DNA of 12,879 nucleotides, taken from assembly GCA_934371505.1 (NCBI GenBank), contig CAKRNW010000066.1, positions 1-12,879 on the forward strand. Direction: 5' to 3'. A model generated the notes under the pieces. It saw only the letters and a list, made by a program, of their open reading frames with translations, was not told the origin of the DNA and did no database searches. Source of the DNA: an uncultured Lachnospiraceae bacterium. Lineage in GTDB: Bacteria > Bacillota > Clostridia > Lachnospirales > Lachnospiraceae. Of the stretch, positions 1 to 6,450 are shown in pieces. The stretch's first letter is position 1; each line of letters starts with the position of its first letter. The position numbers and the translations under genes are program-made.

Positions 1-710
1 CCATACTCCCACATACCAAGACTCTCAAAGAGCTGTGCCGGCGTGCAGCCGTAACGTTCTACACAGCCTTCCACCTCTGCTTTTGTCTCTGAGATATGCG
101 TAAATACCGGTGCCTTGTACTTCTGTGACAATTCTACTACCTGGGTAAGCAGTTCTTTGGAAGTGGTATACTCTGCATGAAACCCCAGCATAAAACTGTT
201 CAGTTCATCCTTGTGGTTTAATTTCTGGTACCATTGCTCTAACAAAGGAATGGACTCGCTGAAGTTATTCAGTCCCCCAACCTGCACGCACCGCATCCCC
301 ATATTGGAACAGGCATCTGCAATGGAATCCGGAGTGAGATACATGTCAAAGATAGCCGTCACTCCGGTGGTGAGATATTCCAGGATGGCCAACTCTGTGG
401 CTGTATAAATATCCTCCGGTGTCAATTTCGCTTCCAAGGGAAAAATCTGTGTATTCAACCATTCCGCCAAAGGACAGTCATCCGCCAGAGAGCGCATCAA
501 GGTCATCCCCGAATGGGTATGGGCATTCTTAAAGCCCGGCATGAGCAGATCCCCCTTGCAATCAATCTCACGTTGAAAGTCCTTGGGTGTATCCTCCCTG
601 GCTGGTCCTACATAGGTAATTTGAGCTCCCTCTGTCCAGATTTCTCCTTGAAAGATCTCCTCCCCTTCCTTCATCGTTAAAATTCTTGCATGATATAGTC
701 TGATTTTCAT
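1..710 (-). CDS. Amidohydrolase of the MTA/SAH deaminase (MtaD/SsnA) type, partial
   Basis: Metal-dependent amidohydrolase; the left window edge cuts it after about 236 residues of an expected 430 or so. The visible protein begins MKIRLYHARILTM. It shows the metal-binding NAHTHSG motif (His64, His66) after a PGF turn, a third probable ligand in GFHAEYTTS (His178), and FTHISET (His205, Glu208), the HxxET element typical of 5-methylthioadenosine/S-adenosylhomocysteine deaminases and relatives. Members hydrolyse an exocyclic amino group from a purine nucleoside or base in the cytoplasm. The ATG at 708-710 follows an AGAGAGG Shine-Dalgarno at about 5 bases. It is the last visible gene of the salvage operon, 45 bases after cdd, and its product could feed the phosphorylase encoded at the operon front. 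The exact substrate (MTA, SAH, adenosine, guanine) cannot be fixed because the C-terminal half is missing. Family assignment is secure; substrate is inferred. Confidence 0.85.
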   Translation of the reverse strand, partial: MKIRLYHARILTMKEGEEIFQGEIWTEGAQITYVGPAREDTPKDFQREIDCKGDLLMPGFKNAHTHSGMTLMRSLADDCPLAEWLNTQIFPLEAKLTPEDIYTATELAILEYLTTGVTAIFDMYLTPDSIADACSNMGMRCVQVGGLNNFSESIPLLEQWYQKLNHKDELNSFMLGFHAEYTTSKELLTQVVELSQKYKAPVFTHISETKAEVEGCVERYGCTPAQLFESLGMWEY

Positions 711-755
711 AAATACCTCTCTTTTCTCCTGCAGAAAAAATATATGGAAGATCTT

Positions 756-1220
756 TTACCGCAGATTATCCGGTCCAAAACTCTGAGGCAATAACTCGTC
801 CAATGTCATCTGATGATAGTTTCGGATGGACTTCGCCGTGATCACCGTAAACTCCTGGGGATTCACAAATTCCCGAAGAACTTGTCTGCACACCCCACAG
901 GGAAATGCGTATTGGGACAATTCCTGTCCTTCTTCGGCTGCATCCTCTGTTTCCGGACCTCCCACAATGACAATCGCCTGCAAATTTCTCCCGGCTGTCC
1001 CCGGTTTCTTCTCACTCACCGCCTTAAATACTGCCACCCGTTCCGCACAGATTGTCGGCCCGAAAGCTGCATTTTCAATATTACACCCGGTCACAATACT
1101 GCCATCTGCGCAAAGCAGTGCTGCCCCCACCCTATAATGGGAATAGGGGGTATAGGCATTTCTTCTGGCAAGAAATGCTGTCTCAATCAGTTGTTGACGT
1201 AAAGTTTCTGTCAGTTCCAT
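756..1220 (-). CDS. cdd: Cytidine deaminase
   Basis: Zinc-dependent hydrolytic deamination of cytidine and deoxycytidine to uridine and deoxyuridine in pyrimidine salvage; cytoplasmic, small homotetrameric class. The 154-residue protein carries the complete active site: TICAERVAV with Cys58 as zinc ligand and Glu60 as proton shuttle, and PCGVCRQVL with Cys108 and Cys111 as the other two zinc ligands. The N-terminal AYTPYSHYRVGAAL and the NIENAAFG substrate-binding segment (about 47-54) are also canonical. A length slightly above the usual 130-140 comes from a short C-terminal tail. The ATG follows a purine-rich AAGGATAGGAAAG stretch that overlaps the upstream phosphorylase stop codon. The intergenic gap to that gene is only 11 bases, so the two are almost certainly co-transcribed and perhaps translationally coupled. 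Nothing in the sequence suggests damage. Confidence 0.97.
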   Translation of the reverse strand: MELTETLRQQLIETAFLARRNAYTPYSHYRVGAALLCADGSIVTGCNIENAAFGPTICAERVAVFKAVSEKKPGTAGRNLQAIVIVGGPETEDAAEEGQELSQYAFPCGVCRQVLREFVNPQEFTVITAKSIRNYHQMTLDELLPQSFGPDNLR

Positions 1221-1231
1221 CTTTCCTATCC

Positions 1232-2053
1232 TTAAAATTTCTTAATGGACTCCGTTACCAGTTTCTTAAATAAAGGTGCCACTCTGTTGGCCGTTTCCTG
1301 CACTTCCTGATGGGTGATAGGCTGCTCCAGCATACCGGCTGCCAGATTACTGATACAGGAGATTCCGCAAATCTTCATTCCCATATGATTGGCCGTGATC
1401 GCTTCCACAACGGTGCTCATGCCGGCTGCATCTGCTCCCAGTGTGCGGAGCATCCGAATCTCTGCCGGAGACTCAAAGGAAGGTCCAGTCAGCTGAACAT
1501 AAACACCCTCCTTCAAGGGAATCTCATTCGCTGCCGCCGTGTCACGGATGATCTGCTGTAAGTCTTCATCATATACGTGGCTCATATCCGGGAACCGAAG
1601 TCCGAATTCTTCTTCATTGGGTCCGATTAACGGATTGGGTGCAAAACAGGAAATGTGATCTTTAATCAACATCAGTGTTCCTGCGTCAAAGTCAAAATTG
1701 ATCCCTCCCGCTGCATTGGTAAGAAACAAAATCTCTGCTCCCATCCGATGCATCAGTCTGGCAGGAAGCACCACATCCGATACCGCATAGCCTTCATAAT
1801 AATGAACACGCCCCTTCATGCATACCACCGGAACCTCCCCCACATAACCAAAGATAAATTTTCCGGCATGACCGGGTACTGTGGAAACAGGAAATCCCGG
1901 AATTTCCTTATAAGGGATCTCAGCCTCCACCTGAATATCATCTGCGTAATCTCCCAGTCCCGAACCCAGTACCAGCGCCACCCTGGGAATAAAGGGAATC
2001 CGGTCTTTTATACTTTCATAACATGCTTCACATTTTTCAAAATGAATGCCCAT
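1232..2053 (-). CDS. punA: Purine nucleoside phosphorylase (trimeric type)
   Basis: Reversible phosphorolysis of inosine, guanosine and their deoxy forms to free base plus (deoxy)ribose-1-phosphate; cytoplasmic salvage enzyme. The 273-residue protein has the trimeric (PNP/MTAP) family motifs in order: VLGSGLG phosphate loop (28-34), PGHAG with His62, KGRVHYYEG (80-88), TNAAGG (112-117), GPSFES with Glu194 for base recognition, GMSTVVEA (211-218) and CISNLAAG with Asn236. The reading frame stays open to an ATG at 2149, but that extension crosses the spoIVA terminator and this gene's own promoter. The ATG at 2051-2053 has an AGGAG five bases upstream and gives the usual family length, so it is chosen. 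First gene of the operon with cdd and the amidohydrolase. An MTA phosphorylase specificity cannot be wholly excluded, but the inosine/guanosine type fits the motifs best. Confidence 0.94.
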   Translation of the reverse strand: MGIHFEKCEACYESIKDRIPFIPRVALVLGSGLGDYADDIQVEAEIPYKEIPGFPVSTVPGHAGKFIFGYVGEVPVVCMKGRVHYYEGYAVSDVVLPARLMHRMGAEILFLTNAAGGINFDFDAGTLMLIKDHISCFAPNPLIGPNEEEFGLRFPDMSHVYDEDLQQIIRDTAAANEIPLKEGVYVQLTGPSFESPAEIRMLRTLGADAAGMSTVVEAITANHMGMKICGISCISNLAAGMLEQPITHQEVQETANRVAPLFKKLVTESIKKF

Positions 2054-2092
2054 AATCTCTCCTACCTTTCTTTTCCTGTCAAAATATACTTT

Positions 2093-2121
2093 ATTATAGC
2101 ACATTACTCCTTCTGATGAAC
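2093..2121 (-). promoter_or_regulatory. Extended -10 sigma-A promoter of the nucleoside-salvage operon
   Basis: On the minus strand TGCTATAAT is a perfect extended -10 (hexamer at 2093-2098, TG just upstream). The -35 is weak (TTCATC or GTTCAT at 16-17 bases), as expected where an extended -10 compensates. The start would fall near 2086, leaving a leader of about 33 bases that contains the AGGAG site of the phosphorylase gene. No operator was recognised. Confidence 0.65.
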
Positions 2122-2124
2122 AGG

Positions 2125-2153
2125 AAAAAGTGCCGTCCTCAGGCGACACTTTT
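2125..2153 (-). terminator. Intrinsic terminator after spoIVA
   Basis: Arms 2126-2132 and 2147-2153 pair over seven bases (AAAAGTG/CACTTTT). One C.A mismatch and two more pairs close an 8-base loop. On the minus strand the stem is followed by a run of five T. It lies 14 bases past the spoIVA stop codon and just ahead of the salvage-operon promoter, so it separates the two units. Confidence 0.75.
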
Positions 2154-2167
2154 CTATTGGAACTCCC

Positions 2168-3655
2168 TTATATGATAATACAGACCATCCCTCCGTTACT
2201 GTCGTTCACAATCTTCTGCATGGTATCCTGAAGCTTCACCTGGCTTTCTTCACCGATCATGGCAATCTTTCCTGCAATTCCGTCCTCAACCAGCTGTTCA
2301 ATGGTTTTACCGAATATATTCGTCTCCCAGATGCCGTTTTCCGATTCCTTTGCCTCATCAATATACCGAATCAGATCCTGGGCCTGTTCCTGTGTTCCCA
2401 CAATTGGCGCGATCTCCGTCTCTATATTAGCCCGGATCATATGAATGGAAGGACTGTTGGATTTAATTTTTACTCCGAATTTGTTACCATGACGAATCAG
2501 TTCCGGTTTGTCGAGAAGAATTTCATCCCTCTCCGGTGTTACCACACCATATCCTCTCTGACGCACACTGTCAATGGCATGAAGAACTTTACTGTATTCT
2601 TTCTTCATGTCCGTAAGTTCCCGAATGACAGAAATCAAATGGTACTCTCCCTTGACTTCTACACCCATCAATTCTGACAACATTTCATAGTAAAACCGTT
2701 CATCCACATCCACGTGAAGCACTACACGCCCCTGTGCCATGTCAATCCGATCAACCTTACACCGTTTCACATAGTCACTGGCAAATTCCGGCCGATTCTC
2801 CATCACATCCCGCATTTTATTTAAATTATCCATGATCTCACGCACATGGGATAACAAATCCATTTTCAGCTTATGTTCCATTGGAAGCATTTCCACCCAC
2901 TTGGGCATATAAAACTCCATCAGCATAATGGGAAATTCTTCCAGCACTCTCTGAAGAATCAGTTCCACATCCTTCTTCTCCATTCGCTCGCAGTTCATCA
3001 CCGTCACGGTAACTCCGTATTTATCGCCAATTTCCCGTGCTATCTGTCTGGTTGATTCCGCCTCCGGCGTACTGCTGTTCAAAATTACCAGAAACGGTTT
3101 TTTCAATTTCTGAAGCTGTGTAATGGTTTTTTCCTCCGGCACCCGATAATTTTCTCTGGGCAGTTCTCCAAAGCTTCCATCCGTGGTCACTACAATTCCC
3201 ACCGTGGAATGATCTCCGATCACCTTACCGGTTCCGATCTCTGCAGCCTGGGTAAAAGGAATTTCCTGGGTAAACCAGGGTGTTTTCACCATTCGCTCGC
3301 TCCCATCTTCCGTGTGTCCTGCAGCACCCTCCACCATAAAGCCTACACAATCCACCAACCGAACCCGAATCCTGGTATCGTCTGCCAATTGGATCTGTGC
3401 AGCCTGTTTCGGAATAAACTTCGGTTCTGTCGTGGTAATTGTTCTTCCTCCAGAGCTTTGAGGCAGTTCATCCACCAGCTGTTGTTTTTCATGGCCTTCC
3501 GGCATATTGGGAAGAACGCAAAGATCCATAAATTTCTTGATAAAAGTGGATTTTCCGGTTCTCACCGGTCCTACCACTCCCAGATATAAAGCTCCCGCCG
3601 TTCTCGCCTGAATGTCGTGGTATAGATTGAATTCCCTGCTTTGACTTGCTTCCAT
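2168..3655 (-). CDS. spoIVA: Stage IV sporulation protein A, spore coat basement-layer ATPase
   Basis: SpoIVA is made in the mother cell, binds the forespore surface through SpoVM and polymerises irreversibly using ATP hydrolysis to build the platform on which the coat assembles. The 495-residue protein is collinear with the 492-residue Bacillus protein. It has a Walker A GPVRTGKS (29-36) followed by TFIKKFM, then DELPQS and the TTTEPKF segment (switch threonines), VRLVDCVGF (Walker B-like), FTQAAEIGTGKVI, TTDGSFGE and ILNSS. The middle domain is less conserved. The C-terminal region has PSIHMIRANIETEIAPIVGT, NIFGK and the hydrophobic tail NGGMVCIII that matches the family's membrane-proximal end. 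The ATG at 3653-3655 is preceded by GGAAGGGG at 7 bases. It is a monocistronic unit with its own promoter and terminator. Its presence shows an organism with a spore-forming lineage. Confidence 0.98.
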   Translation of the reverse strand: MEASQSREFNLYHDIQARTAGALYLGVVGPVRTGKSTFIKKFMDLCVLPNMPEGHEKQQLVDELPQSSGGRTITTTEPKFIPKQAAQIQLADDTRIRVRLVDCVGFMVEGAAGHTEDGSERMVKTPWFTQEIPFTQAAEIGTGKVIGDHSTVGIVVTTDGSFGELPRENYRVPEEKTITQLQKLKKPFLVILNSSTPEAESTRQIAREIGDKYGVTVTVMNCERMEKKDVELILQRVLEEFPIMLMEFYMPKWVEMLPMEHKLKMDLLSHVREIMDNLNKMRDVMENRPEFASDYVKRCKVDRIDMAQGRVVLHVDVDERFYYEMLSELMGVEVKGEYHLISVIRELTDMKKEYSKVLHAIDSVRQRGYGVVTPERDEILLDKPELIRHGNKFGVKIKSNSPSIHMIRANIETEIAPIVGTQEQAQDLIRYIDEAKESENGIWETNIFGKTIEQLVEDGIAGKIAMIGEESQVKLQDTMQKIVNDSNGGMVCIII

Positions 3656-3662
3656 AATAAAA

Positions 3663-3696
3663 CCCCTTCCATTGTTGTAACATTATATGGAAGGGG
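3663..3696. repeat. Perfect 10-bp inverted repeat enclosing the spoIVA start region
   Basis: CCCCTTCCAT at 3663-3672 is exactly repeated as ATGGAAGGGG at 3687-3696, with 14 bases between. Read on the minus strand, the second arm is the spoIVA Shine-Dalgarno (GGAAGGGG) and the first arm overlaps the proposed -10 element. A transcript entering from upstream would fold and hide the ribosome site; one starting near 3675 would lack the first arm. Confidence 0.8.
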
Positions 3697-3710
3697 GGCT
3701 TTTATTTAGA
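3682..3710 (-). promoter_or_regulatory. Probable sigma-E promoter of spoIVA
   Basis: On the minus strand CATATAAT (3682-3689) matches the sigma-E -10 consensus CATACAnT at seven of eight positions. TCTAAAT (3704-3710), 14 bases upstream, is a loose fit to the -35. spoIVA is a known sigma-E gene in spore formers, which supports the call. The same -10 also contains TATAAT, but there is no acceptable sigma-A -35 at 16-18 bases. Predicted start is near 3675, giving a leader of about 20 bases. Confidence 0.5.
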
Positions 3711-3844
3711 CCAACTCTATTCAACTTTTTCCTAATCTTTTCACCAGTTCTGCGTAGTAAAAAGAATAGAATATGTACCTAAGTACCATATTGTTCACAG
3801 ATTGTTAACAAATTAAGTGTATTTTATTTACAATTGTATTATAT

Positions 3845-3937
3845 TATAATAAGCAGAAGAAAAAAGTTTTTTCTTACAATACTTTTTCATACTCCCCCCT
3901 TTTTATGAACTCCGGATCTGCCAATCCGGAGTTTTTT
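3845..3937 (+). ncRNA. Candidate small RNA ending at an orphan terminator
   Basis: A TATAAT at 3845-3850 sits in AT-rich DNA, and about 80 bases later comes a clean intrinsic terminator on the same strand, with no open reading frame between. The putative RNA would contain a poly-A/poly-T palindrome (3857-3875) and an unpaired C-rich stretch (CTCCCCCC at about 3892-3899) before the terminator, an arrangement reminiscent of Firmicute sRNAs that pair with G-rich ribosome sites. The -35 at 17 bases is poor (TTTTAT), so the promoter is weak evidence. The terminator alone is solid; the RNA is inference. Confidence 0.3.
3908..3937 (+). terminator. Plus-strand intrinsic terminator with no gene in front
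   Basis: AACTCCGGAT (3908-3917) and ATCCGGAGTT (3924-3933) form a perfect 10-bp GC-rich stem with a 6-base loop, and six T follow from 3932. On the minus strand there is no T run after the stem, so it works only for rightward transcripts. No plus-strand gene precedes it within the window. Confidence 0.75.
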
Positions 3938-3966
3938 ATTTGCTGTTTATCTTCTTGGAAACGCAG

Positions 3967-4027
3967 AAAACAAGCCTGTTTCCGTCGATTTTGCACTTTT
4001 ATTATTCGTCAGGAACAGGCTTGTTTT
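3967..4027 (-). terminator. Long-loop inverted repeat, probable terminator of the tyrS-aldolase unit
   Basis: AAAACAAGCCTGTT (3967-3980) pairs perfectly over 14 bases with AACAGGCTTGTTTT (4014-4027) across a 33-base loop. It lies 28 bases past the stop of the aldolase gene. The A/T-ended arms supply a T run on either strand, so it can act bidirectionally. The loop is unusually long for an intrinsic terminator, which lowers confidence. Confidence 0.5.
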
Positions 4028-4055
4028 AAATATTTAATTCAAATAGTTTGTTTTA

Positions 4056-5033
4056 TCAGAAATTATCCAACAATTCCTGGTAAAAATTGGGATAATCCTG
4101 TCGTTCACGTTCTTCGAAGTCGATGGCAGTTCTGGGATGCTGATTCAAAATACCGGTGAGCAGGTATGGTACATCGTAACCCCACTTCACACCCTCTGCT
4201 CTCAGTTTTGTAATGTGTTTCTCAATAAAGATGAGAATGGGCATGATATTGTACCGGGGATTTTTCAGAAATCCCAACAGCAATTCGCTGGGGCAGTTGC
4301 CTGCGCCCCGTCCTAAGGAGCTGACGGTGGAATCCAGGTAGCAGACACCGTTGATAATTGCCTCAATGGTATTGGCAAAGGCAAGCTGCTGGTTATTGTG
4401 GGCATGGATACCGATTTTTTTATTGTACTTTTCACCGATTGCCATGTATTTCTCAGCCAGACGGATGATCTGCTCCGGATAGAGGCTGCCGTAGCTGTCC
4501 ACCAGATAAATAATATCCACGTTGGACTGTCCTAACATTTCTAATGCCGCATCCAAATCCACTTCACTGGCCTTGGAAACCGCCATGATGTTGCAGGAAA
4601 CCTCGTAGCCCTTCTTCTTCGCATCCTCAATCATATCAATGGATGCGGGAATGGTATTGATATAGGTAGCAACCCGGATCATATCAATGGGGCTGTCCTT
4701 CCTGGGCAGGATGTCCGTTTTGTAGTCACATCGTCCCACATCTGCCATGACGCTGATTTTCATATCCGTTTTGTTGTCTCCCACAATCTCCCGGATATCC
4801 TTGTCATTGCAGAATTTCCACTTACCGAACTTCTTTACATCAAAGAGCTCCTTGGATGCCTTGTAACCAAATTCCATATAGTCCACACCGGCTTTTAAGT
4901 TCGCCAGATACAGATCTTTCACGAATTCATCGGTAAAATGAAAGTCGTTGGTAAGTCCGCCATCCCGCAGGGTACAGTCTAAAACCCGGATATCCGGTGC
5001 ATAGGACATTAAGGTACGATTATCTTTTCTCAT
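4056..5033 (-). CDS. HMGL-like (DRE-TIM metallolyase) aldolase-family protein, function unknown
   Basis: A 325-residue TIM-barrel protein of the family that holds HMG-CoA lyase, 4-hydroxy-2-oxovalerate aldolase and isopropylmalate synthase. Visible signature: LDCTLRDGG near the N-terminus (Arg23-Asp24-Gly25, the metal and enolate site), YMEFGYK (52-58), LVDSYGSLYPEQI (177-189), IHAHNNQQLAFAN (209-221, His210 and His212 as metal ligands) and SLGRGAGNCPSE (239-250). These support a divalent-metal carbon-carbon lyase or aldolase. No acyl-CoA binding region or LeuA regulatory domain follows the barrel, so it is a stand-alone catalytic domain. The ATG at 5031-5033 has GGAG nine bases upstream. It follows tyrS by 32 bases with no terminator between, so it is read from the tyrosine T-box promoter. 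Substrate is unknown; the usual database name would be aldolase catalytic domain protein. Confidence 0.85.
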   Translation of the reverse strand: MRKDNRTLMSYAPDIRVLDCTLRDGGLTNDFHFTDEFVKDLYLANLKAGVDYMEFGYKASKELFDVKKFGKWKFCNDKDIREIVGDNKTDMKISVMADVGRCDYKTDILPRKDSPIDMIRVATYINTIPASIDMIEDAKKKGYEVSCNIMAVSKASEVDLDAALEMLGQSNVDIIYLVDSYGSLYPEQIIRLAEKYMAIGEKYNKKIGIHAHNNQQLAFANTIEAIINGVCYLDSTVSSLGRGAGNCPSELLLGFLKNPRYNIMPILIFIEKHITKLRAEGVKWGYDVPYLLTGILNQHPRTAIDFEERERQDYPNFYQELLDNF

Positions 5034-5065
5034 GGGTCTACACTCCTTTTCGTAAAGTGGTCAGA

Positions 5066-6289
5066 TTAAATGGTGAATTTGTGGAAACTCTTTTTTCCTT
5101 TCTTCACAAGGAATTCCTCGGCGCCGATTTCTTCTTTGGTGTAGGCTGCCTTTACATCGGTCACCTTTTCATTCTTCACGGTAACACCGCCCTGTTCGAT
5201 GGCACGTCTGCCCTCGGTACGGTTGGTTACCATTTTGCCCTTTACCATCAGTCCGATTAAGTCAATTCTGCCATCCTTCAAATCCTCATCGGTAATCTGG
5301 GTGGTGGGTACGTTCTCGGTGCTGCCACCGCCTACGAACAGGGATTTGGCTGCGCTCTCTGCCCTGGCTGCCTCGTCATCGCCATGTACCAGTGCGGTGA
5401 GCTCTTTTGCCAGAATCTCCTTCGCCTGGTTCAACTGGCTGCCTTCCCATTTGTCCATCTCGTCAATCTGTTCCAGAGGCAGGAAGGTGAGCATCCGCAG
5501 GCATTTCAGCACATCGGCATCGCTGACATTCCGCCAGTACTGGTAAAACTCGTAGGGAGAAGTCTTATCGGGGTCAAGCCATACCGCACCCTTCTGGGTC
5601 TTCCCCATCTTCTTGCCCTCAGAATTTAGCAGCAGGGTAATGGTCATGGCGTAAGCGTCTTTGGCAAGTTTCTTACGGATTAAATCGGTACCTCCCAGCA
5701 TGTTGCTCCACTGGTCATCTCCGCCGAACTGCATGTTACAGCCATATCTCTTGTACAGCTCCAGGAAATCGTAGCTCTGCATAATCATGTAGTTGAACTC
5801 CAGGAAGCTTAAGCCCTTTTCCATACGCTGTTTGTAGCACTCTGCACGAAGCATGTTGTTGACAGAGAAGCATGCCCCGATGTCACGGATAAATTCAATA
5901 TAGTTTAAGTCCCTCAGCCATTCTGCATTGTTCACCATCATTGCTTTGTCCGGTCCAAACTCGATGAAACGGCTCATCTGCTTTTTAAAGCACTCGCAGT
6001 TGTGGTCGATGGTGTCGGTGGTCATCATGGAACGCATGTCGGTACGTCCGGAAGGGTCACCAATCATGGCGGTACCGCCACCGATTAAGGCGATGGGCTT
6101 GTTGCCTGCCTGCTGGAGACGTTTCATCAGGCAGAGTGCCATGAAGTGTCCCACATGGAGGGAATCTGCGGTGGGGTCAAAGCCAATGTAAAAGGTTGCC
6201 TTTCCGTTGTTGATCAGATCCCGAATCTGCTCTTCATCGGTCAACTGTGCAAGAAGTCCTCTTGCCTGTAATTCTTCGTAAATTTTCAT
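5066..6289 (-). CDS. tyrS: Tyrosyl-tRNA synthetase
   Basis: Charges tRNA-Tyr with tyrosine using ATP; cytoplasmic class Ic synthetase, functional dimer. The 407-residue protein shows YIGFDPTADSLHVGH (34-48) with the HIGH-type signature HVGH, GGGTAMIGDPSGR (70-82), NYMIMQSYDF (166-175) for tyrosine binding, QFGGDDQWSN (187-196) and a KMSKS-type loop KMGKT (227-231). A C-terminal S4 RNA-binding domain (about 341-405) includes MVTNRTEGRRAIEQGGVTVN-like spacing. Length is normal. The ATG at 6287-6289 follows GAGAGGAA with a 7-base gap. Expression is set by a T-box leader and promoter directly upstream; the aldolase-family gene follows in the same unit. Confidence 0.98.
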   Translation of the reverse strand: MKIYEELQARGLLAQLTDEEQIRDLINNGKATFYIGFDPTADSLHVGHFMALCLMKRLQQAGNKPIALIGGGTAMIGDPSGRTDMRSMMTTDTIDHNCECFKKQMSRFIEFGPDKAMMVNNAEWLRDLNYIEFIRDIGACFSVNNMLRAECYKQRMEKGLSFLEFNYMIMQSYDFLELYKRYGCNMQFGGDDQWSNMLGGTDLIRKKLAKDAYAMTITLLLNSEGKKMGKTQKGAVWLDPDKTSPYEFYQYWRNVSDADVLKCLRMLTFLPLEQIDEMDKWEGSQLNQAKEILAKELTALVHGDDEAARAESAAKSLFVGGGSTENVPTTQITDEDLKDGRIDLIGLMVKGKMVTNRTEGRRAIEQGGVTVKNEKVTDVKAAYTKEEIGAEEFLVKKGKKSFHKFTI

Positions 6290-6409
6290 AGTAGGGTTCC
6301 TCTCTTTCTAAATAACAATGAAATTCGCTGAGGACAACTTTTCAGTTAGAATAAAGAGATGTCTGTCAACTCTTTGTGCGCGAGCGGTATGCTGCGCATT
6401 CCTGGAAAC
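6290..6409 (-). other. Long leader segment between the T-box terminator and tyrS
   Basis: About 120 bases separate the T-box terminator from the tyrS start. On the minus strand it holds a hairpin at 6376-6400 (TGCGC-AGC/GCT-c-GCGCA, loop ATACC) and a 6-bp stem AAAGAG/CTCTTT (arms 6353-6358 and 6370-6375). It ends with the tyrS ribosome site. A TTGACA inside the second loop has no matching -10, so no internal promoter is claimed. Confidence 0.45.
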
Positions 6410-6450
6410 AAAAAAGCCCATCCTCAAGCATTTACGCTTAAGGACGGGCT
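6410..6450 (-). terminator. T-box regulated terminator
   Basis: On the minus strand the 6436-6450 and 6415-6429 arms form a 15-bp stem (AGCCCGTCCTTAAGC with GCTTGAGGATGGGCT, two G-T pairs) and a 6-base loop, followed by six T. It competes with the T-box antiterminator immediately upstream and stops transcription when tRNA-Tyr is charged. Confidence 0.92.

Larger units (their letters stand above)
3697..4055. other. Intergenic region without a convincing gene
   Basis: AT-rich gap between spoIVA and the aldolase gene. It holds the upstream part of the spoIVA promoter, a small hairpin at 3771-3791 (ATATG-TAC/GTA-c-CATAT, loop CTAA) and a poly-A/poly-T palindrome at 3857-3875. It also holds a plus-strand terminator at 3908-3937 and a long-loop hairpin at 3967-4027. 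A plus-strand reading frame of 84 codons (3905-4159) begins inside the terminator stem and overlaps the end of the aldolase gene; it has no ribosome site and is not considered a gene. Confidence 0.6.

Noticed and set aside
813..1202. Plus-strand reading frame opposite cdd
   Set aside because: Shadow of a well-supported zinc deaminase gene; the same applies to the other plus-strand frames opposite PNP, spoIVA, tyrS, gpsA, plsY and der.
2054..2149. N-terminal extension of the purine nucleoside phosphorylase to an ATG at 2149
   Set aside because: The extension lies over the spoIVA terminator and the operon's own extended -10 promoter; the ATG at 2053 has the ribosome site and gives the family length.
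3489..3683. Minus-strand 64-codon frame overlapping the spoIVA start
   Set aside because: Out-of-frame shadow of the spoIVA N-terminus; the SpoIVA frame carries the Walker A motif and the ribosome site.
3771..3875. AT-rich hairpin and poly-A/poly-T palindrome as an origin or attachment site
   Set aside because: No repeated boxes (DnaA or integrase type) and no integrase or replication gene nearby; composition alone explains them.
3905..4159. Plus-strand 84-codon reading frame in the spoIVA-aldolase gap
   Set aside because: It starts inside a terminator stem, has no ribosome site, crosses the long-loop hairpin and overlaps the aldolase 3' end in antisense; composition is not protein-like.
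6353..6375. Possible internal promoter for tyrS based on a TTGACA
   Set aside because: No -10-like hexamer occurs at 16-18 bases; TAACTG at 15 bases is a poor match, and the hexamer lies in a small stem-loop.
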